From Streptomyces sp. Je 1-79 (GTDB lineage: Bacteria; Actinomycetota; Actinomycetes; Streptomycetales; Streptomycetaceae): a stretch of 64,000 bases of DNA. Below the pieces are notes generated by a model. It did not search any database and was not told the origin of the DNA. It saw only the letters and a list, made by a program, of their open reading frames with translations. The stretch spans positions 434,001 to 498,000 of the forward strand of contig NZ_JAMGSL010000002.1 in assembly GCF_025195125.1 (NCBI RefSeq). The letters are read 5' to 3'. A program made the translations under genes and the position numbers. Shown here in pieces: positions 25,099 to 33,599 of this stretch; the first letter of the stretch is position 1, and each line of letters begins with the position of its first letter.

Positions 25099-26361
25099 TT
25101 GCCCAGTCCCTATCGCGCGATCTTCGCGGCACCCGGCACCCGGTCGTTCTCGGTCGCCGGCTTCATCGGCCGGATGCCGCTGTCCATGATGGGCATCGGC
25201 ATCGTCACGATGATCTCCCAGGTCACGGGGCGGTACGGCCTCGCGGGCGCGCTCTCGGCGACGATGGCCATGGCGGCCGCGGTGCTGGGCCCCCAGGTCT
25301 CCCGGCTGGTCGACCGGTACGGCCAGCGCCGCGTGCTGCGTCCGGTGACCCTCGTCTCGGTGGCGGCCGCGGCCGGGCTGCTGATCTGCGTCCAGCAGGG
25401 CCTCCCGGACTGGACCCTCTTCGTCTTCACCGCCGTCATCGGCTGTGTGCCGAGCCTCGGCGCGATGACCCGGGCCCGCTGGGCGCAGATCTACCACGGC
25501 GAGGCCCGCCGGCTGCACACCGCGTACTCCTGGGAGTCGATCGTCGACGAGGTGTGCTTCATCTTCGGCCCGATCATCTCGATCGGTCTGTCGACGATCT
25601 GGTTCCCCGAGGCGGGACCGCTCTTCGCCGCCGTCTTCCTCGCCGTCGGCGTCTTCTGGCTGACCTCGCTGACCGCCACCGAGCCGACGCCGCATCCGCA
25701 CGACGGGAACTCCGGCGGCTCGGCGCTCCGCTCCCCCGGGCTGCAGGTCCTGGCCCTGGCCTTCGTCGCCACCGGCGCGATCTTCGGCTCCATCGACGTG
25801 GTGACCGTGGCCTTCGCCGAGGAGCAGGGCAGCAAGGCCGCCGCCAGCCTGGTCCTCGCGGTCTACGCGCTGGGCTCCTGCCTGGCCGGCGCGGTCTTCG
25901 GTCTGCTGCACCTCAAGGGCGAGCCGTCGCGCACCTGGCTGGTGGGTGTCTGCGCGATGGCCGTGAGTATGATCCCCCTCCTACTGGCCGGGAACCTGCC
26001 GTTGCTGGCCGTGGCGCTCTTTGTCGCGGGCCTCTCCATCGCACCGACGATGGTGACCACCATGGCCCTCGTCGAAGCGCACGTACCTCGCACCAAGCTG
26101 ACCGAGGGCATGACCTGGACAGGGACCGGGCTGGCCGTCGGGGTGGCGCTCGGCTCCTCGGCCGCCGGCTGGGTGGTCGACGCGTCGGGCGCGGAAGCGG
26201 CGTACGTGGTGCCCGTCGTCTCGGGCGCGCTCGCGGTGGCGGTGGGTCTCCTGGGGTATCGCCGGCTGCGCAGGCCGGTGCCGACACGGGAGGGGCAGCG
26301 TGAGCAGTACGCCGACGAAGCGGTGGACGAGCACGAGGGCGGCGAGCAGCCCGTGGCGTAA
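25099..26361 (+). CDS. MFS transporter
   Basis: 420 residues from TTG 25099, chosen because GGAG lies six bases before it and the upstream GTG (25072) is inside a probable operator. Twelve hydrophobic segments are visible, with the loop D-R-Y-G-Q-R-R between helices 2 and 3 typical of MFS, and a charged tail (about residues 390-420). Similar proteins are annotated as putative drug or sugar exporters. The next gene starts inside its 3' end (62-bp overlap), so the two are co-transcribed. The physiological substrate is not evident; the coupling with a sugar-lactone oxidase may hint at a sugar acid or related compound. Confidence 0.85.
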   Translation: MPSPYRAIFAAPGTRSFSVAGFIGRMPLSMMGIGIVTMISQVTGRYGLAGALSATMAMAAAVLGPQVSRLVDRYGQRRVLRPVTLVSVAAAAGLLICVQQGLPDWTLFVFTAVIGCVPSLGAMTRARWAQIYHGEARRLHTAYSWESIVDEVCFIFGPIISIGLSTIWFPEAGPLFAAVFLAVGVFWLTSLTATEPTPHPHDGNSGGSALRSPGLQVLALAFVATGAIFGSIDVVTVAFAEEQGSKAAASLVLAVYALGSCLAGAVFGLLHLKGEPSRTWLVGVCAMAVSMIPLLLAGNLPLLAVALFVAGLSIAPTMVTTMALVEAHVPRTKLTEGMTWTGTGLAVGVALGSSAAGWVVDASGAEAAYVVPVVSGALAVAVGLLGYRRLRRPVPTREGQREQYADEAVDEHEGGEQPVA

Positions 26362-27640
26362 CTGGGCGGGGAACGTCACCTCCCGTCCCGCGCGGGAGGT
26401 GAGCCCCGCCTCGGCCGAGGAGCTGGCCGACGCGGTCAGGAGCGCGGCCGCGGACGGCCTGCGGGTGAAGACGGTCGGCACCGGTCACTCCTTCACCTCG
26501 ATCGCCGCCACGGACGGCGTGCTGATCCGCCCCGATCTGCTGACGGGCATCCGGCGGATCGACCGCGACGCGATGACCGTGACCGTGGAGTCCGGCACTC
26601 CGCTCAAGCGGCTCAACCTGGCGCTCGCCCGCGAGGGGCTCTCGCTCACGAACATGGGCGACATCATGGAGCAGACGGTCGCCGGGGCCACCTCCACCGG
26701 AACGCACGGCACCGGACGCGACTCGGCGTCGATCGCCGCGCAGATCCGGGAGCTGGAGCTGGTCACCGCGGACGGACAGCTGCTGACCTGTTCGGAGAAG
26801 GAGAATCCCGAGGTCTTCGCGGCCGCCCGGATAGGCCTGGGCGCGCTCGGCGTGGTCACGGCGATCACCTTCGCCGTGGAGCCGATCTTCCTGCTCACCG
26901 CGCGGGAGGAGCCGATGACCTTCGACAAGGTCACCTCGGAGTTCGACGCGCTGCACGCGGAGAACGAGCACTTCGAGTTCTACTGGTTCCCCCACACGGA
27001 CAACTGCAACACCAAGCGCAACAACCGGAGCGCCGGCCCCGCCGCCCCGCCCGGGAAGGTCAGCGCCTGGATCGACGACGAGCTGCTCTCCAACGGGGTC
27101 TTCCAGCTCGCCTGTTCGCTGGGCCGCGCGGTCCCTCCGGTGATCCCGTCGATCGCCAAGGTCTCCAGCCGCGCGCTGTCGGCCCGTACGTACACCGACA
27201 TCCCGTACCAGGTCTTCACCTCCCCGCGCCGGGTCCGCTTCCTGGAGATGGAGTACGCCCTGCCGCGCGAGGCCGCCGTCGCGGCGCTGCGCGAGGTGAA
27301 GGCGATGGTCGAACGCTCGCCGCTGAAGGTGAGCTTCCCGGTGGAGGTGCGGACGGCGCCCGCCGACGACATCGCGCTCTCCACGGCCTCGGGCCGCGAG
27401 ACGGCGTACATCGCCGTGCACCTCTACAAGGGCACGCCCCACCGCGCGTACTTCACCGCGGTGGAGCGCATCATGACCGCGCACGGCGGCCGGCCGCACT
27501 GGGGCAAGGTGCACACCCGGGACGCCGCGTACTTCTCCGAGGTCTATCCGCGCTTCGCGGAGTTCACGGCGCTGCGCGACCGGCTCGACCCCGGCCGGCT
27601 GTTCGCCAACGACTATCTGCGGCGTGTGCTGGGCGACTGA
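26300..27640 (+). CDS. FAD-binding sugar-1,4-lactone oxidase (D-arabinono-1,4-lactone oxidase family)
   Basis: 446 residues from GTG 26300, preceded by GGAGGGG at good spacing even though it lies within the MFS gene. The vanillyl-alcohol-oxidase type FAD domain (about 20-195) has V-G-T-G-H-S-F with H63, the position that carries covalent FAD in this family, and G-A-T-S-T-G-T-H-G-T-G. The C-terminal ALO domain (about 200-445) contains H-W-G-K-V-H near the end, typical of aldonolactone oxidases. It oxidises an aldonolactone with O2 or another acceptor. Activity on L-gulono-, D-arabinono- or another lactone cannot be decided. It ends convergently 3 bp from the next gene. Confidence 0.88.
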   Translation: MSSTPTKRWTSTRAASSPWRNWAGNVTSRPAREVSPASAEELADAVRSAAADGLRVKTVGTGHSFTSIAATDGVLIRPDLLTGIRRIDRDAMTVTVESGTPLKRLNLALAREGLSLTNMGDIMEQTVAGATSTGTHGTGRDSASIAAQIRELELVTADGQLLTCSEKENPEVFAAARIGLGALGVVTAITFAVEPIFLLTAREEPMTFDKVTSEFDALHAENEHFEFYWFPHTDNCNTKRNNRSAGPAAPPGKVSAWIDDELLSNGVFQLACSLGRAVPPVIPSIAKVSSRALSARTYTDIPYQVFTSPRRVRFLEMEYALPREAAVAALREVKAMVERSPLKVSFPVEVRTAPADDIALSTASGRETAYIAVHLYKGTPHRAYFTAVERIMTAHGGRPHWGKVHTRDAAYFSEVYPRFAEFTALRDRLDPGRLFANDYLRRVLGD

Positions 27641-27643
27641 CGG

Positions 27644-28498
27644 TCATTCGGCGGGCGGGTCCTCCTGCCCGCCGGCACCGGCGTCCGTTCCGGTCGACGG
27701 GGTGCCCGTGGGGGGCGTCGGTGTCGGCGTCCCGCCGGAAGGCGTGGTCGTCGGGGGCGAGGTGGGGGTCGGCGTCGGTGTGGGCGCCGGATCTCCGCCA
27801 CCGGACCGCGAGGGGGTCGGAGCGGGGTCGGGGGTGTTCCCGCCCGTCCCCGGGGAGTTCCCCTCGGACGGGTCGCCGCCCTGCTGTCCGCGTCGCTCCT
27901 GCTGTTCCTGCTGTTCCTGCTGCCGCGAGGGCTCGTCCTCGGCCGGCGGACGCTCGCTCTTCGCCTCGCCGCCGCGGACGACCGAGCCGAAGGTCGTGCT
28001 CCCCTTGGTGCCGCTGAAGTCCTGATCCGAGATCAGTTCGTAGGAGGTGATGCCTCCCATGGCCACCAGGAAGACGAGCGCGGCACCGACGGCGGAGCGC
28101 TTCCAGCCCCGGACGCGCGTGCCGTGCGTGGTGGCCGCGCCGAACTCCGCGCCGAACTCCTCGCCGGACTCCGCTCCGTACGGCGGTGGGGCGGGCGGCC
28201 CGCCGACGGTGGTGAGCACCTGGGTGCGTTCGGGGGCGCGCCGCCCGGCCGGCCCCTTCGACGGCTCGGTGTGGACGGTGACTTCCCGTATCTGCTCTCC
28301 CGTGCGCGTGAAGAGGTGGTGGAAGATCGAGCCGCCGCAGGTCGCGATGACGCTGATCACACCCGCGCCCAGGATCGTGCCGTACACACCGAGCGTGGAG
28401 GCGAGTTTGGCCGCCACGACGGCGGCGACCGCGGAGCCCGACACCTGAGCGATGCTCAGATCGAGCTTCTTCTTCTCACCGTTCTTCTCGTGATCCAT
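27644..28498 (-). CDS. Membrane protein with long Pro/Thr/Gln-rich tail
   Basis: 284 residues from ATG 28498. Residues 1-15 are highly charged (K-N-G-E-K-K-K). A hydrophobic region (about 17-65) forms one or two helices with I-S-V-I-A-T-C-G-G-S-I; a polar linker follows; a further helix lies near 145-165 (V-G-A-A-L-V-F-L-V-A-M-G-G-I). The last 100 residues are low complexity: Q-E-Q-Q-E-Q-Q-E then P-T-P-T-P-T repeats. The topology suggests a cell-wall-spanning extracytoplasmic tail. The family is seen in Streptomyces but has no known role. It is convergent with the lactone oxidase and divergent from sepH. Confidence 0.75.
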   Translation of the reverse strand: MDHEKNGEKKKLDLSIAQVSGSAVAAVVAAKLASTLGVYGTILGAGVISVIATCGGSIFHHLFTRTGEQIREVTVHTEPSKGPAGRRAPERTQVLTTVGGPPAPPPYGAESGEEFGAEFGAATTHGTRVRGWKRSAVGAALVFLVAMGGITSYELISDQDFSGTKGSTTFGSVVRGGEAKSERPPAEDEPSRQQEQQEQQERRGQQGGDPSEGNSPGTGGNTPDPAPTPSRSGGGDPAPTPTPTPTSPPTTTPSGGTPTPTPPTGTPSTGTDAGAGGQEDPPAE

Positions 28499-28948
28499 AC
28501 CCACAAGGGACAGATGGGCGAAGTGAAAAGTTCCGTTTCTGCTGTTTCTGTGAAGAGCGACACGCGGCGGCGGAGATCGTGGAGACTCAACTCCCGTACC
28601 CCCGGTGAAGTTGGGCGGCGCGCCGGTCCACCCAGGTGGCCCGAATGGAGTACTGTGGCGATCCCTGGGTCCGGGCTCCCTCATGGGTGCCGGGGCGCGG
28701 GGAGGGGGCCGAAAGCGGCACTCCAACCGGCGGCGCCAAGGCATCGCGCGGTCGCCCGCTGCGGAGCGTGACCGTCGGTCACTCTGCGTCGCAGACAGGT
28801 AACCGTGCCATAACGGCGTTCCAGGGTCCAGGCCCGACACGCCGGGCAACTCGGCAAGGTTGTGGCAGGCTGCACCCGGGCAGGCCACACTCGACTAGCG
28901 GAAGCAGCGACGCACGTGACGTCGGCAGGCACCACCCGGGAGGTTCCC
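28499..28948. other. Divergent promoter region upstream of sepH
   Basis: 450 bp without a supported gene. It must carry the sepH promoter (plus) and that of the membrane-protein gene (minus). A GTGACCGTCGGTCAC palindrome is present at 28768-28782, a possible operator. Longer frames crossing the region on either strand have poor codon bias. Confidence 0.55.
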
Positions 28949-29980
28949 ATGCCCGAACTGCGTGTCGTGGCCGTCTCCAACGACGGCACACGACTGGTGC
29001 TGAAGGCTGCTGACAGCACGGAGTACACGCTTCCGATCGACGAGCGCCTGCGCGCCGCCGTGCGCAACGACCGCGCGCGGCTCGGTCAGATCGAGATCGA
29101 GGTGGAGAGCCACCTCCGCCCGCGCGACATCCAGGCGCGGATACGAGCCGGTGCCTCCGCGGAGGAGGTCGCCCAGCTCGCCGGGATCCCCGTCGACCGC
29201 GTACGGCGCTTCGAGGGTCCCGTGCTCGCGGAGCGGGCGTTCATGGCCGAGCGGGCCCGCAAGACACCCGTACGCCGCCCCGGCGAGAACACCGGACCGC
29301 AGCTCGGCGAGGCGGTGCAGGAGCGGCTGCTGCTGCGCGGCGCCGAGAAGGACACCGTGCAGTGGGACTCCTGGCGCCGTGACGACGGCACCTGGGAGGT
29401 GCTGCTCGTCTACCGGGTGGCGGGCGAGGTGCACACCGCGAGCTGGACGTACGACCCGCCCCGGCGGCTCGTCCAGGCCGTGGACGACGAGGCGCGCGCG
29501 CTGATCGGCGAGACGGACGACACGATCGCCGCCGCGCCCGAGCCGAGCTTCCCGTTCGTGCCCCGGATCGCCCGGCTGCCGCGGGACCGCCCGCTGGACC
29601 GCGCGCTCGACCGCCAGATGGAGCGGCCGGCGCCGGTCGTCGAGCCGGAGGAGGAGCGGGACTCGCTGACCAGCCTGCTGGAGGCGGTGCCGAGCTTCCG
29701 CGGCGACATGGTCGTCCCGGACCGGAACTCCGAGCCGTCCTCCACGGAGCCGGGCGAGGAGCCCGAAGCCGAGGAGCCTCCGGCCCCCGCGGCCTCGGCC
29801 GGCGCGGGCTCGGCGTACGCCGACGTCCTGATGCCCCGGGCCGTCTCGGGCCACCGCGACCGGCTGACCGGCACGACGGACCGCCAGGCAGAGGCGGACG
29901 GCGTCCGCCCGGGCCGCCGTGCGGCGGTCCCGAGCTGGGACGAGATCGTCTTCGGCACGCGAAGGAAGAAGCAGGACTGA
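28949..29980 (+). CDS. sepH: Cell division protein SepH
   Basis: 343 residues from ATG 28949. The N-terminal DUF3071 region (about 1-170) starts M-P-E-L-R-V-V-A-V-S and includes a helix-turn-helix-like segment (A-S-A-E-E-V-A-Q-L-A-G-I-P-V-D-R-V-R-R-F). The rest is acidic, Pro-rich and likely disordered, ending in the conserved W-D-E-I-V-F-G-T-R-R-K. SepH is an actinobacterial FtsZ-binding protein that promotes Z-ring assembly during sporulation septation. It acts at division sites in the cytoplasm. An in-frame upstream start exists at 28862, but the region before 28949 is not conserved-looking and AGGTTCCC precedes the ATG. Confidence 0.92.
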   Translation: MPELRVVAVSNDGTRLVLKAADSTEYTLPIDERLRAAVRNDRARLGQIEIEVESHLRPRDIQARIRAGASAEEVAQLAGIPVDRVRRFEGPVLAERAFMAERARKTPVRRPGENTGPQLGEAVQERLLLRGAEKDTVQWDSWRRDDGTWEVLLVYRVAGEVHTASWTYDPPRRLVQAVDDEARALIGETDDTIAAAPEPSFPFVPRIARLPRDRPLDRALDRQMERPAPVVEPEEERDSLTSLLEAVPSFRGDMVVPDRNSEPSSTEPGEEPEAEEPPAPAASAGAGSAYADVLMPRAVSGHRDRLTGTTDRQAEADGVRPGRRAAVPSWDEIVFGTRRKKQD

Positions 29981-29993
29981 CGCCCGTACGAAG

Positions 29994-30029
29994 AGGGGGC
30001 CCGCACCGGGAACGGTACGGGCCCCCTTT
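29994..30029 (+). terminator. Terminator after sepH
   Basis: GGGGGCCCG (29995-30003) pairs with CGGGCCCCC (30018-30026), with an inner ACCG/CGGT pair, followed by TTTC. Confidence 0.9.
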
Positions 30030-30040
30030 CATGTGCCGGG

Positions 30041-30240
30041 GCGGGCGCGAGCCGCTGGGTGGCGCTTCTGGCGGAGCGCCCGGCGGGTCGGTCACGCGCC
30101 GCTGGGTGCCGCCTCCGACGGAGCGGCCGGGGGACGGCGGCGAGCCGGCTGCGTGCCGCCCCCCGGCGGGACGGGCCCGGTGGGCGCGAGCCGCTGGGTG
30201 CCGCCTCCGACGGGGCGGCCGGCGGCGTGCGTGCCCGCGG
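30041..30240. repeat. Four degenerate tandem copies of a 46-47 bp unit
   Basis: Units beginning GCCGCTGGGTGCCGCCTCC start near 30051, 30098, 30144 and 30190. Copies 2 and 4 are almost identical over about 33 bases, while copies 1 and 3 are degenerate. They fill the gap between the sepH terminator and the sulfurtransferase stop. No coding role is visible. Confidence 0.75.
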
Positions 30241-30251
30241 GGCGGGCGCGG

Positions 30252-31100
30252 CTACTGCGGGTCCGGGCCCTTGGCGACCGGGCGGGCGGGGTCGTTCGAC
30301 CATTCGGACCAGGAGCCGGCGTAGAGCGCGGACGGGATGCCCGCGATCGCCAGGGCGAGGATCTCGTGCGCGCCCGAGACGCCCGAGCCGCAGTAGACAC
30401 CGACCGCGCCGTCCTCGTGGGCACCCAGCGCGGCGAAGCGGGCCGCCAGCGCGGGCGCCGGGAGGAAGCGGCCGTCCTCGTCCACGTTCTCCGTCGTCGG
30501 GGCCGAGACCGCGCCCGGGATGTGGCCGCCGACCGGGTCGATCGGCTCCACGTCGCCCCGGTAGCGCTCCGCCGCCCGCGCGTCGAGCAGCAGGCCGGTG
30601 CGGGCCAGGGCCGCCGCCCCGTCCGCGTCCAGCAGCCCGACCTCGCTGGGGTGCGGGGCGAAGTCGCCCGGCTCCGGGCTCGGGATCTCCTTCGACAGCT
30701 CGTACCCGGCCGCCGTCCACGCCGCGAGGCCCCCGTCCAGGACCCGTACGTCCGTGTGCCCCGTCCAGCGAAGCAGCCACCACGCCCGGGCGGCACCCCA
30801 CCCGAGGCCGCCGTCGTGGACGACGACCGGCGTGTCCGCCGAGACACCCGCCCGGCGCATCGCCGCTCCGAAGAGTTCCGGGTCCGGCAGCGGATGCCGG
30901 CCGCCACGACCGGGCGGACCCGCCAGTTCCGTGTCCAGGTCGACGTAGACCGCTCCGGGGATGTGCCCGGCCTCGTACTCGGGCAGCCCCGGCGGGCCGC
31001 CGAGCTGCCAGCGGACGTCCAGGAGGACCGGGCGACGGGCGCCGGCCGGCTCGCGCGCGAGTTCGCCCGCGAGTTCGCTTGCGGTGATGATGGGCTTCAT
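30252..31100 (-). CDS. Two-domain sulfurtransferase (rhodanese / 3-mercaptopyruvate type)
   Basis: 282 residues. Two rhodanese domains are visible: residues about 8-125 (L-L-D-V-R-W, G-H-I-P-G-A-V-Y-V-D, with no active cysteine) and about 160-278 (L-L-D-A-R, G-H-I-P-G-A-V-S, active-site loop C-G-S-G-V-S-G with Cys237). The loop differs from the classic C-R-K-G-V-T of bovine rhodanese and resembles mercaptopyruvate sulfurtransferases (C-G-S-G-V-T/S). It transfers sulfane sulfur to thiols or cyanide in the cytoplasm. The ATG at 31100 is preferred to 31109 because GAGG lies nine bases upstream. Confidence 0.9.
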   Translation of the reverse strand: MKPIITASELAGELAREPAGARRPVLLDVRWQLGGPPGLPEYEAGHIPGAVYVDLDTELAGPPGRGGRHPLPDPELFGAAMRRAGVSADTPVVVHDGGLGWGAARAWWLLRWTGHTDVRVLDGGLAAWTAAGYELSKEIPSPEPGDFAPHPSEVGLLDADGAAALARTGLLLDARAAERYRGDVEPIDPVGGHIPGAVSAPTTENVDEDGRFLPAPALAARFAALGAHEDGAVGVYCGSGVSGAHEILALAIAGIPSALYAGSWSEWSNDPARPVAKGPDPQ

Positions 31101-31358
31101 GGGTGCCATCCTCGCGCAGTCGGCGCCGGAGGGGACAACGCCGTAGCGGCGGAGGACGGCGCGGCCGGGGCGCACGAAGCGCCCGGTGGTGCGAGCATCT
31201 GCACGGGGCGCGCGACCGAGGCGCGTGTACGGCAGGTGGACGGCGGGCAGGTACCCGCTGCGGAACCCGAGGGCGCCGCTCCCACCCGTCCGTACGAGCT
31301 CGTGCGCACGCTCAGTCCCCCCGCACGGCCACGACGATGGTCCGAGGAGAGAGTGACG

Positions 31359-32132
31359 ATGACCGAGGCGACTCGGCGCACACCCGGCACGCCCAGTTGG
31401 GTGAGCCTGATGGTGCATGGACTTGACGCGACGCAGGAGTTCTACGGCGCGCTCTTCGGCTGGGAGTTCGCCCCCGGCCCGCAGCAGCTCGGGCCGTACG
31501 TCCGCGCCCTCCTCGACGGCCAGGAGGTGGCGGGCATCGGCCAGCTGCCGCCCGACCGGCACCTGCCGGTCGCGTGGACCACCTACCTGGCCACCGACGA
31601 CGCCGACGAGACCGCGGAGGCCATCCGCTGCTGCGGCGGCACGGTCGCCGTCGGCCCGCTCGACGCGGGCGACGCGGGCCGGCTGGCGATCTGCTCGGAC
31701 CCGGTCGGGGCGGTGTTCGGCGTCTGGCAGGCCGGGATCCACCACGGTACGGCGGCCGCGGGCCCGCCCGGGACGCCGGTCTGGAACGAACTCCTGACGT
31801 ACGAGACGTCGGCGGTCGGCAAGTTCTACCGGACGGTGTTCCGGTACGAGGCCGAGCCGGTCGTCTCCGCCGACTTCGACTATCTGACCCTCCACCTGGA
31901 CGGACGACCGGTGGCCGCCTTGCAGGGCCTCGGCACCGCGCTCCCCCGCGACCGGGGCGCGCACTGGCTGACGTACTTCGAGGTCACCGACACCGACGCC
32001 GCGGCCCGGCTCGTCACCGAGCTGGGCGGCCACGTCCTGCGACCGCCCCGGGAGGGCTCGGCGGGCCGGGTCGCGCTGGTGGCGGACCCGGAGGGAGCGG
32101 TCTTCTCCATCGTCCACTCCACGACCGGCTGA
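31359..32132 (+). CDS. VOC-family protein with two glyoxalase-like domains
   Basis: 257 residues from ATG 31359, preceded by GAGGAGAG at good spacing. Two repeated VOC folds (about 12-125 and 140-255) are apparent, each with the pattern F-Y-(G/R)...F-(G/R) and E/D-P-x-G-A-V-F. Each domain includes W-x-E/S residues typical of lyase/bleomycin-resistance-like proteins. Metal ligands cannot be fixed confidently. Such duplicated VOC proteins (CFP30B-like) in actinobacteria are of unknown substrate. It diverges from the sulfurtransferase gene. Confidence 0.83.
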   Translation: MTEATRRTPGTPSWVSLMVHGLDATQEFYGALFGWEFAPGPQQLGPYVRALLDGQEVAGIGQLPPDRHLPVAWTTYLATDDADETAEAIRCCGGTVAVGPLDAGDAGRLAICSDPVGAVFGVWQAGIHHGTAAAGPPGTPVWNELLTYETSAVGKFYRTVFRYEAEPVVSADFDYLTLHLDGRPVAALQGLGTALPRDRGAHWLTYFEVTDTDAAARLVTELGGHVLRPPREGSAGRVALVADPEGAVFSIVHSTTG

Positions 32133-32161
32133 CCGGCGGCTCCCCGCCTGCCCGATCGTCC

Positions 32162-32179
32162 GGCGGCACTCGTGCCGCC
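32162..32179. terminator. Short hairpin between convergent genes
   Basis: GGCGGCAC pairs with GTGCCGCC around two bases, between the VOC stop and the glycosyltransferase stop. It is weaker than the other terminators here. Confidence 0.4.
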
Positions 32180-32193
32180 CCTCCCGACAGGGC

Positions 32194-33597
32194 CTAGCTC
32201 CTGCCGCTCCGGGTCAGGGTCCGGCGCAGCCGGGAGCCGCCGGCGCGGGGGGCCGCCTGGCCGCCCGGCAGTCCGAGCCGCCCCAGCCGCTCCACGTCGA
32301 AGTACCGCGCCATGTCCACGTCCCCCTGGTACTCCTCCAGGAACCGGACGGTCTCCTCGCGCAGCAGCGGGTGGAGCTTGGCCTGCATGCAGAAGCCCAC
32401 GGCGCGGACCAGCGGGGTCAGGGTCTGCGGCCCGGCTCCCGGTACGGCCGGGCCGGTGCCGGTCTCCAGGTCGGGCACGATGTGGTCGACGACGGTCAGC
32501 GGCACGCGGTTGCTGTTCTCGTACGGCGTGAGCCGCGCCAGGACCGCGTCGGTGCCCACCCGGGCGACGGGGACACCGTAGTAGACGGACGCGGTGACCA
32601 TCGCGGTCGAGAAGCAGCCGACCACGAGCGTGGGCCGGCAGCGCTCGTAGAAGGTCTCGGCGAGCAGCGGGCCGTCCAGGACCGTCAGCCGTACGCCGGC
32701 CTGGTCGGCCGCCTCGTTCAGCGCGGTCGAGTAGCGGGCGGGCGCGGTCGGGTGCGGCTTGAAGATCACCGACGTGTGTCCGGCCGCCGCGGCTCCGCGC
32801 AGCATCCGGATGTGCAGCTCCTCCTCCTCGTCGGCGGTGAGGATGCCGAGCGAGGCGAGGTACTGCCCGAGGAGAAGGGCCGTCGGCTCGGCGTCGACCG
32901 CCGCCGTGACCTGCCGGTCGCCCTCGGCGGCCTCGGCGATCTCCGTCAGGACGGCGCGGAACGCGTCGTCGGGTACGAGCTCGGGCTCGACGCCGTACTC
33001 GGAGAGCAGCAGGGGGCGCAGGCCGGGCACCAGGTCGAGGTGGAGCAGGCGTCCGACCCGGCAGGCGATCGACTGGGGCAGCTCCTCGCGCGTCGGACCG
33101 TAGCTCATCAGGCCGTCGGCGTAGACGTCGACGGTGCTCTCGGCGAAGACCGCCGCGAGCGCCCTGGCCGGGTTGACCTGGATGGATTCGACGACCAACT
33201 CGACCGGGGCGGTGCCCAGTGCCCACGCCGTCCGGAACACCCGCTGCCACAGCGGGGCCTCCTCCGGGCGCGGGGCCCAGGTCGCGGGGTGGTGCGGGTG
33301 GATGGCCTCGTTCCAGTCGATCACGTCGTGGAAGCGGGTGGCGATCCGGTCGTAGCCGGTCATCGCGTCCAGGCGCAGCGAGGTCTCCGGGATGGCGGCG
33401 TTGTTCGACACCAGCAGGATCCGGCGGGCGTCCTCGGGGGCGCCGAACTGTCCGGCGTCGATCGCCGCCGCGAGCGTGGCCGCGCCGTAGAGCGTGGACA
33501 CCTCGAAGATCTGGACACGTGCGTGGCCGGTCGGCCTGCCGGTGGCGGTGGGCGCGGTCGTCGCGGTGGGCGCGGTCTTCGCGGTCTTCGCGGTCAT
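32194..33597 (-). CDS. Polysialyltransferase-family glycosyltransferase
   Basis: 467 residues. The N-terminal 25 residues are a T-A-K/T-A-P low-complexity tract (imperfect 9-base repeats at 33541-33597), so the true start may be less certain. The body resembles the alpha-2,8-polysialyltransferase family (Pfam A-2_8-polyST; GT52/GT38-like): a conserved K-P-H-P motif with the HP pair near residue 279, and a later C-F-S-T-A-M segment near 325 matching the S/T-rich motif that binds the nucleotide sugar. The protein has no signal peptide. It lies 2 bp downstream of a GT2 gene, which itself follows a YfhO gene on the same strand. The product is probably a surface glycan; use of sialic acid itself is unproven. 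Confidence 0.78.
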   Translation of the reverse strand: MTAKTAKTAPTATTAPTATGRPTGHARVQIFEVSTLYGAATLAAAIDAGQFGAPEDARRILLVSNNAAIPETSLRLDAMTGYDRIATRFHDVIDWNEAIHPHHPATWAPRPEEAPLWQRVFRTAWALGTAPVELVVESIQVNPARALAAVFAESTVDVYADGLMSYGPTREELPQSIACRVGRLLHLDLVPGLRPLLLSEYGVEPELVPDDAFRAVLTEIAEAAEGDRQVTAAVDAEPTALLLGQYLASLGILTADEEEELHIRMLRGAAAAGHTSVIFKPHPTAPARYSTALNEAADQAGVRLTVLDGPLLAETFYERCRPTLVVGCFSTAMVTASVYYGVPVARVGTDAVLARLTPYENSNRVPLTVVDHIVPDLETGTGPAVPGAGPQTLTPLVRAVGFCMQAKLHPLLREETVRFLEEYQGDVDMARYFDVERLGRLGLPGGQAAPRAGGSRLRRTLTRSGRS

Positions 33598-33599
33598 GG

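Noticed and set aside
30041..30240. 46-47 bp repeats as CRISPR
   Set aside because: Copies are degenerate with no unique spacers and no cas genes nearby.
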